34,648 nt of DNA, taken from CAZPMT01 sp964587655. Lineage in GTDB: Bacteria > Hydrogenedentota > Hydrogenedentia > Hydrogenedentales > SLHB01. Positions within the stretch are counted from its first letter, which is position 1; each line of letters starts with the position of its first letter. Shown here in pieces: positions 6,925-14,868 of this stretch. The notes beneath the pieces are model-generated. The model saw only the letters and a program-made list of their open reading frames with translations, ran no database searches and was not told the DNA's origin. The stretch spans positions 1 to 34,648 of the forward strand of contig CAZPMT010000050.1 of assembly GCA_964587655.1 (NCBI GenBank), read 5' to 3'. The position numbers and the translations under genes are program-made.

Positions 6925-7911
6925 ATGTATCGTGTCGGCATTTTGGGAGCGGGACATTTCGCGGCGGCGCATCTCAAGGCGCTGGGTCGTCTCAAAGACC
7001 GGGGCCGCGCCGTTTGCTTCGCCCGTCAGGCGTGCGGCAGGGCCTTTCCGGAAGCCGAGGAGGCGGGCGCCGCGGAAGTATCTGTTGATGCGCTCATCGA
7101 GTCGAGAGATATCGACGTCGTCGCTGTGTGCGTTCCCAATCACCTGCACCGCCGGTGTGCCGAGGCGGCGCTGCTCGCGGGCAAACACGTATTTTGCGAA
7201 AAACCCCTGGCCCTGAACGTTGAAGACGCCGATGCCGTGTTGCGTGCCGCGTACGAAAGCGGGCGCACGCTCATCGTGGGCCACCTGACGCGGCACGTGC
7301 CCGCCTATGCGACGGTCGCGGAGATCCTGCAAAGCGGGCGTCTCGGGACGCCGCGCGCGGGATACGTCAGTCGCATGCACCGCGGCGGCGGACGTTCCTG
7401 GCGCATGGATCCGGAGGTTGGCGGAGGCGTCATCTTCGACCTGCTCATCCACGATTTCGATCTGCTCAACTGGTACTTCGGCGCCCCGGAGCGCGTTGTC
7501 GCGCGCGGACACCGCCACGAACAAGGCGGCTACGACTACGCTGCCGCCTTATTCACGCACCCAAATGGCGTGACGACGGTGGCCGAAGGCGGGTTCGTGT
7601 TCCGTCCGCCTGCGGGGCTGCGCTCGACGCTGCGCGTCGTATGCGAACGAGGGCACATCGAAGTCAATACGAACGACCTTGCCGCCCCGATACGCGTCTT
7701 TGAAGAAGGCCAGCCCGAGCAGATCATCTCCGTGCCGCTGCAAAACCTTCACATCGACGGCTTGGCGGCGGAGTATCAAGAGTTCTTCGACGCCATCGAG
7801 GGCAACGTGCGCGGCCGTCTCGATCCGCGAGATGCACGCATGGCCGTAGCCTGCGCCGCCGCCGTCGTCAAAGCGGCCGACACCGGCGCCGAGGTGATCA
7901 TCGGCGGATAG
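6925..7911 (+). CDS. Gfo/Idh/MocA family oxidoreductase
   Basis: NAD(P)-dependent dehydrogenase of the glucose-fructose oxidoreductase / inositol dehydrogenase family, probably acting on a sugar or cyclitol. The start at ATG 6925 (GGAG seven bases upstream) gives 328 residues and the expected N-terminus MYRVGILGAGHFA; an open frame extends further upstream but covers the promoter and hairpin. Domain order: Rossmann fold (1-120) with GILGAGHFA, VPNHLH (70-75) and the EKPLAL motif (92-97, K93 the usual catalytic Lys), then the C-terminal alpha/beta domain with GGGVIFDLLIHDFD (167-180, H176 in the catalytic position). No export signal. It is set apart from the SDR pair by a terminator and its own promoter, but shares their sugar-metabolism setting. 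Confidence 0.92.
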   Translation: MYRVGILGAGHFAAAHLKALGRLKDRGRAVCFARQACGRAFPEAEEAGAAEVSVDALIESRDIDVVAVCVPNHLHRRCAEAALLAGKHVFCEKPLALNVEDADAVLRAAYESGRTLIVGHLTRHVPAYATVAEILQSGRLGTPRAGYVSRMHRGGGRSWRMDPEVGGGVIFDLLIHDFDLLNWYFGAPERVVARGHRHEQGGYDYAAALFTHPNGVTTVAEGGFVFRPPAGLRSTLRVVCERGHIEVNTNDLAAPIRVFEEGQPEQIISVPLQNLHIDGLAAEYQEFFDAIEGNVRGRLDPRDARMAVACAAAVVKAADTGAEVIIGG

Positions 7912-7991
7912 CCGGCGCGAAGTCTGAATCGATGTGCACAGAATGAGATGCGGATTACCGGATTCGAGGCCCTGCACGTTTCCGATTTGTG

Positions 7992-8071
7992 TTGACAAAG
8001 AGTTCCGCACGGACTTGCAATTTGAGGGCATTATGGTGAAACTGTGCGATGTGTCGCCCACAAGGACACAT
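7992..8071 (+). promoter_or_regulatory. Promoter and leader hairpin for bacteriohemerythrin
   Basis: TTGACA (7992-7997), 18-nt spacer, TGCAAT (8016-8021). The predicted start near 8028 gives a leader of about 110 nt. Within it, ATGTGTC (8049-8055) and GACACAT (8065-8071) form a perfect 7-bp stem around a 9-nt loop. The hairpin could be an operator or an mRNA structure. Confidence 0.45.
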
Positions 8072-8136
8072 GCTCAAGAAATGACCAATGGGCCGTTGTC
8101 TTGGAAATGGCGCCGCGCTCAAGGAGGAGTAAGACG

Positions 8137-8565
8137 ATGCAGAAAATTGAATGGGATGACAGTCTGTCCGTCGGTATAGAGCTGATTGATGAGCAGCACA
8201 AGGTGTGGATAGAACGACTGAACAGCCTATCCGGGGCCGTCGAATCACACCAGGAAGTGCAGCACGTGTCAAGGACGCTGGACTTCATGGTCGACTATGT
8301 GGAATTCCACTTCGCTACGGAAGAGAAGCATATGGCGGCACAGAACTACCCCGCCTTTGCGGAGCACAAGGCTAAGCATGCGGAGTTCCGCAAGGCTCTG
8401 ACGGAATTGGTGCGGGAGTTTGAAGAAGACGGCGCCACCCACAGGCTCGGTGAGTCAGTCAACAACTTCCAAATCACCTGGCTGAAGAATCATATCCGGC
8501 AGATAGACAAGCAGTTTGGCGCATTTCTCAAAGAAAAAGGGGTTGCGCTTCGCCAGGAACACTGA
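8137..8565 (+). CDS. Bacteriohemerythrin
   Basis: Small cytoplasmic four-helix-bundle protein that binds O2 at a di-iron centre; in bacteria it stores or senses oxygen, or delivers it to enzymes. The start at ATG 8137 has a strong AAGGAGGAG site about eight bases upstream and gives 142 residues, the family size; the open frame upstream is non-coding. All seven iron ligands are present: H21 (DEQHKVW), H58 and E62 (HFATEE), H77 and H81 (HKAKH), H119 and D124 (HIRQID). The N-terminal IEWDDSLSVGI is also family-typical. It stands alone, with its own promoter, convergent with the amino-acid permease. Confidence 0.96.
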   Translation: MQKIEWDDSLSVGIELIDEQHKVWIERLNSLSGAVESHQEVQHVSRTLDFMVDYVEFHFATEEKHMAAQNYPAFAEHKAKHAEFRKALTELVREFEEDGATHRLGESVNNFQITWLKNHIRQIDKQFGAFLKEKGVALRQEH

Positions 8566-8568
8566 GCA

Positions 8569-8604
8569 CTGTAGGCTGAAGGTGATCTGTCATCCTACAG
8601 CCTA
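8569..8604. terminator. Bidirectional terminator-like hairpin
   Basis: Between the convergent hemerythrin and permease genes. CTGTAGG (8569-8575) can pair with CCTACAG (8594-8600), or TAGGCTG (8572-8578) with CAGCCTA (8598-8604): two overlapping, mutually exclusive stems. The permease stop (8595-8597) lies inside. TTCTGTTCTTT follows on the plus strand. Confidence 0.45.
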
Positions 8605-10094
8605 GTTCTGTTCTTTGGCCGGTCGAGGATGCTGTGATGGTGGCCGTAGAAGGCGTAGATGAGCATTCCGATCAGGAGCCATATCAGGAGGCGGAGCCAG
8701 TTGCCTGAGGGGAGTGAGAACATGAGCAGGAGGCAGAAGGCCGCGCCGACTAGGGGCAGGATTGGGACGAATGGACAGCGGAAGGGGCGGTTGGCGTCAG
8801 GTTTGATGCGGCGCATGATGAGAACGGCGAGGCAGACGATCACGAAGGCCAGCAGGGTGCCGATGTTTACGAGTTCGAGCAGCATGCGGAGGGGGATGAA
8901 TGCGGAGAGAAGGCCGACAGCGATGCCGGTGACGATGGTTGATTTCCAGGGGGTGCGGAATCGGGGATGTACGGCGCCGAAGAAGCTTTTCGGCAGGAGG
9001 CCGTCGCGCGCCATCGCGAGCAGTATGCGGGGTTGGCTCAGCATTAGGACCATCTGCACGGAGGTGAGTCCCGCCAAAGCGCCGATCGATACGATGAACT
9101 GCGCCCACGTGAGGCCGAGCCGCTGGAAAGCGGCGGACACGGGCGCGTCGACGTCTATTTCGTTGTAGGGGACCATCCCGGTCAGGACCGCGGCCATGGC
9201 CATGTAGAGCACGGTGCAAATCAGAAGCGACGCCAGGATGCCGATGGGAACGTCGCGGCGGGGGTTGCACGCTTCCTCGGCGTGGGTCGAGACGGAATCG
9301 AATCCGATGTAGGCGAAGAACATGATGCCGGCGCCGGCGAGCATGCCGATCGGCTGTCCCCCCGGACCTCTGCCCCAGACGAGTGTCTCGCCGAAGAAAC
9401 TCAGCCCTTTCCAGCCGTAAGGAGCGAAGGGTTTCCAGTTGGCCGGGTCGATGTAGAACGCGCCGATCACAATGACCATGACGACGACGCAGAGCTTTAT
9501 TACAACCATCACGGCATTGAATCGCGCGCTTTCTTTGATGCCGACAACCAGGATCGCCGTGATGACTATCGAGATGATCAGCGCGGGCATATCGACTATG
9601 GCGCCGGTGACGACGAAGTGGCTCGTGTTGGGATCCATATCGAATGGGGCGCGAGACAGCACCTCCGGCAGGGACAGGCCGAACATTCCGATGAAGCTTT
9701 GGAAGTAATGCGACCATCCGTGCGAGACCGATGACGCGGCCATCGTGTATTCGAGAATGAGGTCCCAGCCGATGATCCATGCGAAGAACTCGCCGAGCGT
9801 GGCGTACGCGTAGGTGTACGCCGATCCCGCAACCGGCGCCATCGAAGCAAACTCGGCGTAGCACAGCGCGGCGAAGACGCACGCCGCACCCGACACCACC
9901 AACGATATCATCAGCGCGGGTCCGGTCTTGTCGTGCGCGACCGTGCCCACGACCACGAAGATCCCGGCCCCGATGATCGTGCCGATGCCGAGCGCGGTCA
10001 GCGAGAGGGGTCCGAGCACTCGCCGCAGGCGATGCTCGCCGGCCATCTCTTCGAGCAGCAACTCGAGCGTCTTTTTCGCAAACAGTCTCTTCAC
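8595..10094 (-). CDS. Amino-acid permease, APC superfamily (cationic amino acid transporter-like)
   Basis: Inner-membrane transporter with about 12 hydrophobic segments. The chosen start is GTG at 10094, which has AAGG seven bases upstream and begins with KRLFAKKTLELLLEEM, the normal start of this group; it gives 499 residues. A longer open frame to 10253 would overlap the RodZ-like gene by 101 nt and adds a low-complexity, non-conserved stretch. Motifs: ALGIGTIIGAGIFV in helix 1 (about 35-48), YAEFASMAPVAGSAYTYAY, and GFDSVSTHAEEACNPRRDVP. These match the CAT/YfnA-type branch for cationic or neutral amino acids; the substrate is not determinable. It lies 58 nt after the RodZ-like gene and may be co-transcribed with ftsK. 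Confidence 0.92.
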   Translation of the reverse strand: MKRLFAKKTLELLLEEMAGEHRLRRVLGPLSLTALGIGTIIGAGIFVVVGTVAHDKTGPALMISLVVSGAACVFAALCYAEFASMAPVAGSAYTYAYATLGEFFAWIIGWDLILEYTMAASSVSHGWSHYFQSFIGMFGLSLPEVLSRAPFDMDPNTSHFVVTGAIVDMPALIISIVITAILVVGIKESARFNAVMVVIKLCVVVMVIVIGAFYIDPANWKPFAPYGWKGLSFFGETLVWGRGPGGQPIGMLAGAGIMFFAYIGFDSVSTHAEEACNPRRDVPIGILASLLICTVLYMAMAAVLTGMVPYNEIDVDAPVSAAFQRLGLTWAQFIVSIGALAGLTSVQMVLMLSQPRILLAMARDGLLPKSFFGAVHPRFRTPWKSTIVTGIAVGLLSAFIPLRMLLELVNIGTLLAFVIVCLAVLIMRRIKPDANRPFRCPFVPILPLVGAAFCLLLMFSLPSGNWLRLLIWLLIGMLIYAFYGHHHSILDRPKNRTRL

Positions 10095-10152
10095 GTCACG
10101 CCTTGTTTTCCAGGAATGTTCGGGATATTGATGCGCCGGAGAAACCCGGGGA

Positions 10153-10617
10153 CTAGAAGGGAATATCAGGCTGCTCCGCGGGAGGCGGCTGAAGTTCGAC
10201 GGTGCCGGCATCGACGCGCTTGTCGGGGTTTTGCGCCTGGGGATGGAAGACAACCGTGTACGTAATCCAACCCAGCAGCACGACGGCGGTGACGACGGAC
10301 CACGTCATTAGATCGTTGAGCCATGCGGGCGGACGCGGCGGATGGCCTTTACGGGCCAGGAATCTCACAATCGACGGACGGACGCACGCACGGAAGCTGT
10401 CGACGTACCGGTCCACCTCGAGACCGAGGAACTCGCAATACGATTTCAAGAAACCGACGGCGTAACAGGTCGCGGGCAACGCTTGCACGTCCGCGCGCTC
10501 CAACGCCTCGATATAATTCGCGGGCACGTGGGTTCTTCGGAACGCCTCGTAGATCGTGATGCCGAGTTCTTCGCGCCTCGCCCTCAACTCGCCGCCAGGA
10601 AAAGAAGCTTGTTTCAT
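10153..10617 (-). CDS. RodZ-like membrane-anchored helix-turn-helix protein, short form
   Basis: 154 residues. N-terminal HTH_25-type domain (about 9-76: GELRARREELGITIYEAFRRTHV, interrupted here only by wording, then YIEALERAD and AVGFLKSYCEFLGL), a basic linker, one membrane span (about 104-124) and a short Pro-rich tail (130-154). RodZ links MreB to the membrane and shapes the cell; other members are regulators. Canonical RodZ has a larger periplasmic DUF4115 domain, absent here, so this is a short form. Its ATG (10617) overlaps the ftsK stop as ATGA, implying translational coupling. No mreB is in the window, so a cell-division rather than elongation role is possible. Confidence 0.82.
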   Translation of the reverse strand: MKQASFPGGELRARREELGITIYEAFRRTHVPANYIEALERADVQALPATCYAVGFLKSYCEFLGLEVDRYVDSFRACVRPSIVRFLARKGHPPRPPAWLNDLMTWSVVTAVVLLGWITYTVVFHPQAQNPDKRVDAGTVELQPPPAEQPDIPF

Positions 10618-13187
10618 AGGCTCCTGTCCGCGGGTACAAAGTCCACGAGTATCTCGCGGGCCTTGCTGCCCAAATGTGGTCCTACAATTCCCCTGACTTC
10701 CATCATGTCAATCAGACGCGCGGCCCTAGTATACCCCACACGGAGGCGTCGTTGCACCATCGAGATCGACGCCTGGCCCGTTTCGAGCACCACCCGGACC
10801 GCATCTTCAAACAACTCGTCCGACTCGTTGACCAGGTCCTCGAGCTGCTCCGCCGTCTTGCCGAAGCTCTCGATTTCGTCGCGGTACTGCGGCGGCGCCT
10901 GCGTCTTGAGATACCCAATCAGCGACTCCATTTCGCGATCGCTCACGAAGGCGCCCTGAATCCGCGTCGGCGTGGCGCGGCCCGCGGGAAGGTAGAGCAT
11001 GTCGCCCCGCCCGATAAGCCGCTCGGCGCCCATCTCGTCCAGGATGCAGCGCGAATCGACGCGCGACGAAACCTGGAATGAAACCCGGACCGGGAAGTTC
11101 GCCTTTATGACGCCGGTCAGCACGTTAACGGACGGACGTTGCGTCGCGATGACAAGGTGGATGCCCACCGCGCGCGCAAGCTGCGCGAGCCGCATGATGG
11201 CCTCTTCGACTTCGGCGCGCGCGAGCATCATCAGGTCGGCCAACTCGTCTATGACGCACACGATATAGGGGAGCTTCCGCACGACGTTGACCATGTCGCC
11301 GCTGGCGGCGCCGTCCGCGTCGGGCATCTCGATCTCGCCGTTCTCGACGCTCTCGTTGTAGACTTCGATGTTCCGCACGCGGAGTTGGGCGAAGAGCCGG
11401 TAACGCTCCTCCATTTCCACGATAAGCCAATGCAGAGCCGAGGCCGCCTTCTTCGGATCGGTAACGACGGGGGTAATCAGATGCGGGATATCGTTGAAGA
11501 TCGATAGCTCGACCATCTTGGGGTCGATCAGCATGAGCTGGAGTTGCTCGGGCGTGTTCATGAAGAGAAGGCTCGCGAGCAGAGACTTCACGCAGACCGT
11601 CTTGCCGGTGCCGGTCGCGCCGGCGATCAAGAGATGCGGCATCGTTGTCAGGTCCGCCGCAATGGCGTCGCCCGTGATGTCCTTGCCGAGCGCGAGCACG
11701 AGGCACCCCTTGTGCCGGCGGACCACGCGCGACTCGAGCAGTTCGCGCAATATGACGGGTTCACGATCCGCGTTGGGGAGCTCAATGCCGACGCGCCCCT
11801 TTCCGGGGATGGGGGCCTCGACGCGGACGCCGTGGGCCTTGAGCGCAAGGGCCAAGTCGTCCGCGAGGGACAGGAAGCGGCTCACCTTGATCCCTGGAGC
11901 GGGCTCCAATTCGAAGCGGGTGATCGTGGGGCCTCGCGTGACGTCGGTGACGCGCGCCTCGATCCCGAATGTCTCAAGCGCCTTCTCGAGATGGACACTT
12001 GTCTTGCGAAGTTGATCCGCCAAGCCTTCCGAGACGCGAGACGGCGGCGGATTGTCAAGCATATCCAACGAAGGCTTCGTGTAGCGCCGCGGATATACGT
12101 AGTCCGGCGGCAACTCATCGATCTCGGTCGCCCTGCGGCGCGGCGTGGGCGGCTTCGGCTGTGCCGGGCGCGCGGGACGCGGTCTGATCCCCAGTCCATC
12201 AATGACTATTGTGCCGGAACCCGGCGTCAGCTCTTCCAAGACCGGCGATGCTGGGTGTCCCTCTTCCGTTGGCATCGGTTCCAGAACTGCCGGCGCATAC
12301 TGTGGCAAAGGTTCGTTGACCGGATCGGGCTGCGCGTGATCCACCATGGCGTCGAACGGGATCTCGTCTTGAACGGGTTCTTCCACCGGAGGCTGGGTCA
12401 CGATGCGAATCCGGCTGAGTTCGAGCGCCATTACGGCGGGCGCCGCCAAGGCGGCTTCAGCATCGCCTGTATCGGCGGAGATCGCATCGGCCGGCTTGGT
12501 CCTGCCGCTGAGCGTGAGTCCGCTGCCGCGAAGCGCGCCGGCCGCCAGACTCATCTGACGAGTGCGCGTGGCCAGTTGTTCGCTGCGCCGGAGACGGAAA
12601 GCCCGCAACGCCTCATACAGCGTCACGGCCGCCCGCAGCAGGTGAAACACGACGGCATAAAGACCGCGAAGGACCTGCACGAACAGGAACTCGGTCGCGA
12701 GCAACACGCCAACAAAGCCAAGCGTTATCGTGATCACGCAGGAACCAATACGCAAGAACGCCGGCAGAAGCAGCGACGCGATATACGAGCCGATAACCCC
12801 GCCCGGAAGTCCCGCTCCCGGCGTCGCGAAGATCTGCAGCAGGCCGGCCATGGATGACGCCAACAGCACGAGGCCCGTCAGGCGTAACGGAAGACGATCG
12901 AGAGGCTGGTGTCGAAATAGCATCAGCGCCCACAAGCACGTGAGCACGTAAAGGACATGGGCGGCGTTGCCGAACAGGATGTACAGCACTCCGGCCACAT
13001 AGGCCCCCGGGCGTCCGCACAGGTTGAAAGCGCTGCCGAAATCATCGAGCGCGAGGATGCCCTGGTAGTCGCGAGAGACTAATGCAAAGAAAAGGAAAAA
13101 GGTCAATGCAAGCAGGCATACCCCAAGGATCTCGTACCCTCTGTCTCTGGGAAGCTTGGCCACGTACCCCATTCCTGCGTTTCCCAT
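10614..13187 (-). CDS. ftsK: DNA translocase FtsK/SpoIIIE
   Basis: Septum-anchored motor that pumps chromosomal DNA during division. About 857 residues from ATG 13187; ATG 13172 (AGGA next to it) and TTG 13208 are alternatives. Four or so N-terminal membrane helices (about 20-185) lead to a Pro-rich, poorly conserved linker (about 235-380). The alpha and beta motor domains follow, with Walker A GATGTGKT (about 523-530) and Walker B VCVIDE (about 643-648), then IATQRPSVNVLTG. The C-terminal winged-helix gamma domain (about 795-850, ISMVQRRLRVGYTRAARLIDMME) would recognise polar KOPS-type sequences. The linker is short, as in SpoIIIE/SftA-type proteins. ATGA overlap with the RodZ-like gene. A promoter candidate lies at 13217-13245. 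Confidence 0.96.
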   Translation of the reverse strand: MGNAGMGYVAKLPRDRGYEILGVCLLALTFFLFFALVSRDYQGILALDDFGSAFNLCGRPGAYVAGVLYILFGNAAHVLYVLTCLWALMLFRHQPLDRLPLRLTGLVLLASSMAGLLQIFATPGAGLPGGVIGSYIASLLLPAFLRIGSCVITITLGFVGVLLATEFLFVQVLRGLYAVVFHLLRAAVTLYEALRAFRLRRSEQLATRTRQMSLAAGALRGSGLTLSGRTKPADAISADTGDAEAALAAPAVMALELSRIRIVTQPPVEEPVQDEIPFDAMVDHAQPDPVNEPLPQYAPAVLEPMPTEEGHPASPVLEELTPGSGTIVIDGLGIRPRPARPAQPKPPTPRRRATEIDELPPDYVYPRRYTKPSLDMLDNPPPSRVSEGLADQLRKTSVHLEKALETFGIEARVTDVTRGPTITRFELEPAPGIKVSRFLSLADDLALALKAHGVRVEAPIPGKGRVGIELPNADREPVILRELLESRVVRRHKGCLVLALGKDITGDAIAADLTTMPHLLIAGATGTGKTVCVKSLLASLLFMNTPEQLQLMLIDPKMVELSIFNDIPHLITPVVTDPKKAASALHWLIVEMEERYRLFAQLRVRNIEVYNESVENGEIEMPDADGAASGDMVNVVRKLPYIVCVIDELADLMMLARAEVEEAIMRLAQLARAVGIHLVIATQRPSVNVLTGVIKANFPVRVSFQVSSRVDSRCILDEMGAERLIGRGDMLYLPAGRATPTRIQGAFVSDREMESLIGYLKTQAPPQYRDEIESFGKTAEQLEDLVNESDELFEDAVRVVLETGQASISMVQRRLRVGYTRAARLIDMMEVRGIVGPHLGSKAREILVDFVPADRSL

Positions 13188-13216
13188 CCGAAGCGGACAA
13201 CCCGCCAAACATTGTT

Positions 13217-13245
13217 ATGGTAACAGATTTGTGGCGAAAATGCAA
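13217..13245 (-). promoter_or_regulatory. Candidate ftsK promoter
   Basis: Minus strand TTGCAT (13245-13240), 17-nt spacer, TACCAT (13222-13217). Predicted start near 13210, about 23 nt before the ATG at 13187. The palindrome TGTTA/TAACA (13213-13225) overlaps the -10 box. Confidence 0.4.
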
Positions 13246-13446
13246 CAAAATATTGTGTGCGGTCGATTTCGGTATACCACGCGTGGGGCCACGTGCCTCG
13301 AATCGGTACTGAATACTGCACACTGACCCATGCTAAAACTGTACAAGCTGCGGTCAATAGCCTCCAAGATGTCGCCCCTAGCCAGCACATACCATATGTC
13401 GTATAGTAGTGATGGCCAGCATCTATACATTGTGGCGAACGGGGAC

Positions 13447-13475
13447 TTGACTGCCATTTCCCGCTCTGTTAGATT
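13447..13475 (+). promoter_or_regulatory. Candidate promoter for the URO-D-family gene
   Basis: TTGACT (13447-13452), 17-nt spacer, TAGATT (13470-13475): five of six and four of six consensus matches with ideal spacing. The leader would be about 73 nt to the GTG at 13555. Confidence 0.55.
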
Positions 13476-13554
13476 GTAGGCACTCAGAAGAACGCCAGGG
13501 TAACAAGCGGAAACGGATTTGCCACTCAATACACTGGGCAGAAGGGAGAACCGC

Positions 13555-14646
13555 GTGTCAAGAAAGTCCTTCTCGCTTCCAATCTCACCCGACTGGCAAG
13601 GACTGGCCGATACGATCATGCGTCGACGGCGTCCCCGCCGGGTCCATTTCATCGAGTTGTTCCTGGATCCCGAAGTAAGCGATGCCATCTGCGATCGCCA
13701 TGGGCTGCTCGATGATCTTGATCCGTCCGATCCTTTCTATACGGAGAAGCGGGAGATCATTGTTCAATCGTTTCTCGGCTACGACTACGTTCGGGCGAGC
13801 ATGTCGGGCATGGACATGCCCTTGAACCACGTGACGATCGACGACACGGCCGAGTTGAGTCGTAAAGGTGGCCGCAGCTACATCGACGAGCACAAGGGGC
13901 CGATCACGACGTGGGAGGAATTCGAGGCGTACCCGTGGCCGGATCCGAAGGCGGCCTCGACGCGATCCCTCGAGTGGTATGCTGAAAATCTGCCCGATGG
14001 AATGTGCGTGATGGGAAGCGGCGGCTTCGCGCACTTCGCGGAATACGTAACGTGGCTCATGGGCTACGAGACGCTCTGCATCTCGCTTTGCGAACAGCGC
14101 GATCTCGTGGCGGCAATCAGCCGCCGTCTGATCGACATGTACGTCGTGTTCCTCGAGCGCCTGCTCCGGTTCGATTGCGTGAAGATCATATGGGGCAGCG
14201 ACGACATGGGCTACCGGGGCGGTCCGATGATCAGCCCGGACGACCTGCGCGAGTTCGTGCTGCCGGGCCACAAGATAATGGCGGAGATGTCGCACGCGGC
14301 GGGCCGGCCGTATCTGCTCCACGCCTGCGGCAATCTCGATCTGATCATGGAGGACCTGATCGAGGACGTTCGGATCGATGCGAAGCACTCCTTCGAGGAC
14401 ACGATCGAAGAAGTGACCGAGGCGAAGGGGAAATACGGACACCGCATCGCGCTCCTGGGCGGCATTGACGTCGATTTCCTGTGCCGATCGAGCGAGAAAG
14501 ATGTCCGGCGGCGGGTCCGGGCCACGCTCGAAAAATGCACGGTTGGCTCGGGATACTGCCTCGGCACGGGCAACAGCGTGGCCAACTATATCCCGCTCGA
14601 CAACTACCTGGCCATGTTGGACGAGGGACGCAGGTTCTCTTTTTGA
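13555..14646 (+). CDS. Uroporphyrinogen-decarboxylase-family protein (methyltransferase-like, not HemE)
   Basis: 363 residues from GTG 13555, which has AAGGGAG eight bases upstream; an in-frame TTG at 13519 lacks a site. The URO-D fold covers most of the protein. It carries the Zn-type ligand pattern of the MtaA/CmuA methyltransferase branch: H256 and C258 (LHACGN) with C335 (GSGYCLGTGN), followed by NYIPLDNYLAM. Relatives move methyl groups between corrinoid proteins and thiols or demethylate small molecules, but many members in uncultured bacteria have no known substrate. No corrinoid-binding protein is adjacent, which argues against a simple methyltransferase operon. Basic N-terminus RRRRPRR (23-29). 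Divergent from ftsK. Confidence 0.85.
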   Translation: MSRKSFSLPISPDWQGLADTIMRRRRPRRVHFIELFLDPEVSDAICDRHGLLDDLDPSDPFYTEKREIIVQSFLGYDYVRASMSGMDMPLNHVTIDDTAELSRKGGRSYIDEHKGPITTWEEFEAYPWPDPKAASTRSLEWYAENLPDGMCVMGSGGFAHFAEYVTWLMGYETLCISLCEQRDLVAAISRRLIDMYVVFLERLLRFDCVKIIWGSDDMGYRGGPMISPDDLREFVLPGHKIMAEMSHAAGRPYLLHACGNLDLIMEDLIEDVRIDAKHSFEDTIEEVTEAKGKYGHRIALLGGIDVDFLCRSSEKDVRRRVRATLEKCTVGSGYCLGTGNSVANYIPLDNYLAMLDEGRRFSF

Positions 14647-14794
14647 TGAAGTGTCTCTAGCCTTCCGGTTTTTCTGCGCTCGCGTACTGCGATCCCACAT
14701 TACGCATCTCGGGTATCGCAAGGATTTCACGATATGCGGCCAAGGCGGCATGCGCACGCATGTGCGCCGCGGAAACCCGAACCCAAGGCCGCAT

Positions 14795-14823
14795 TTCGAT
14801 TCGCGCCGAAGACATGGTAAACT
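14795..14823 (+). promoter_or_regulatory. Candidate promoter for the aldo/keto reductase pair
   Basis: TTCGAT (14795-14800), 17-nt spacer, TAAACT (14818-14823). The -35 is weak, but TAAACT also appears as the -10 of the hicBA and sigma-factor candidates. The leader would be about 39 nt. Confidence 0.4.
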
Positions 14824-14868
14824 ACCGTTTCCAATAGGCACTGATTAGGAAAAGGGAGCATCGCGGAT

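Larger units (their letters stand above)
13188..13554. other. Divergent ftsK / URO-D intergenic region
   Basis: About 370 nt without a convincing gene, visibly more AT-rich than its flanks. It holds one promoter candidate in each direction (13217-13245 minus, 13447-13475 plus) and a small palindrome TGTTA, TGG, TAACA (13213-13225) overlapping the ftsK -10 box. Short open frames here lack ribosome sites and known motifs. The middle part (about 13260-13440) shows nothing I can name. Confidence 0.6.

Noticed and set aside
10095..10253. N-terminal extension of the amino-acid permease
   Set aside because: Overlaps the RodZ-like gene and lacks conservation; GTG 10094 restores the normal family N-terminus.
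11544..12857. 437-codon open frame on the plus strand
   Set aside because: Lies wholly antisense to ftsK, whose domains are unmistakable; Arg/His-rich translation without motifs, typical of GC-rich mirror frames.
13585..14841. 418-codon open frame on the minus strand
   Set aside because: Antisense to the URO-D-family gene; composition is that of a shadow frame.
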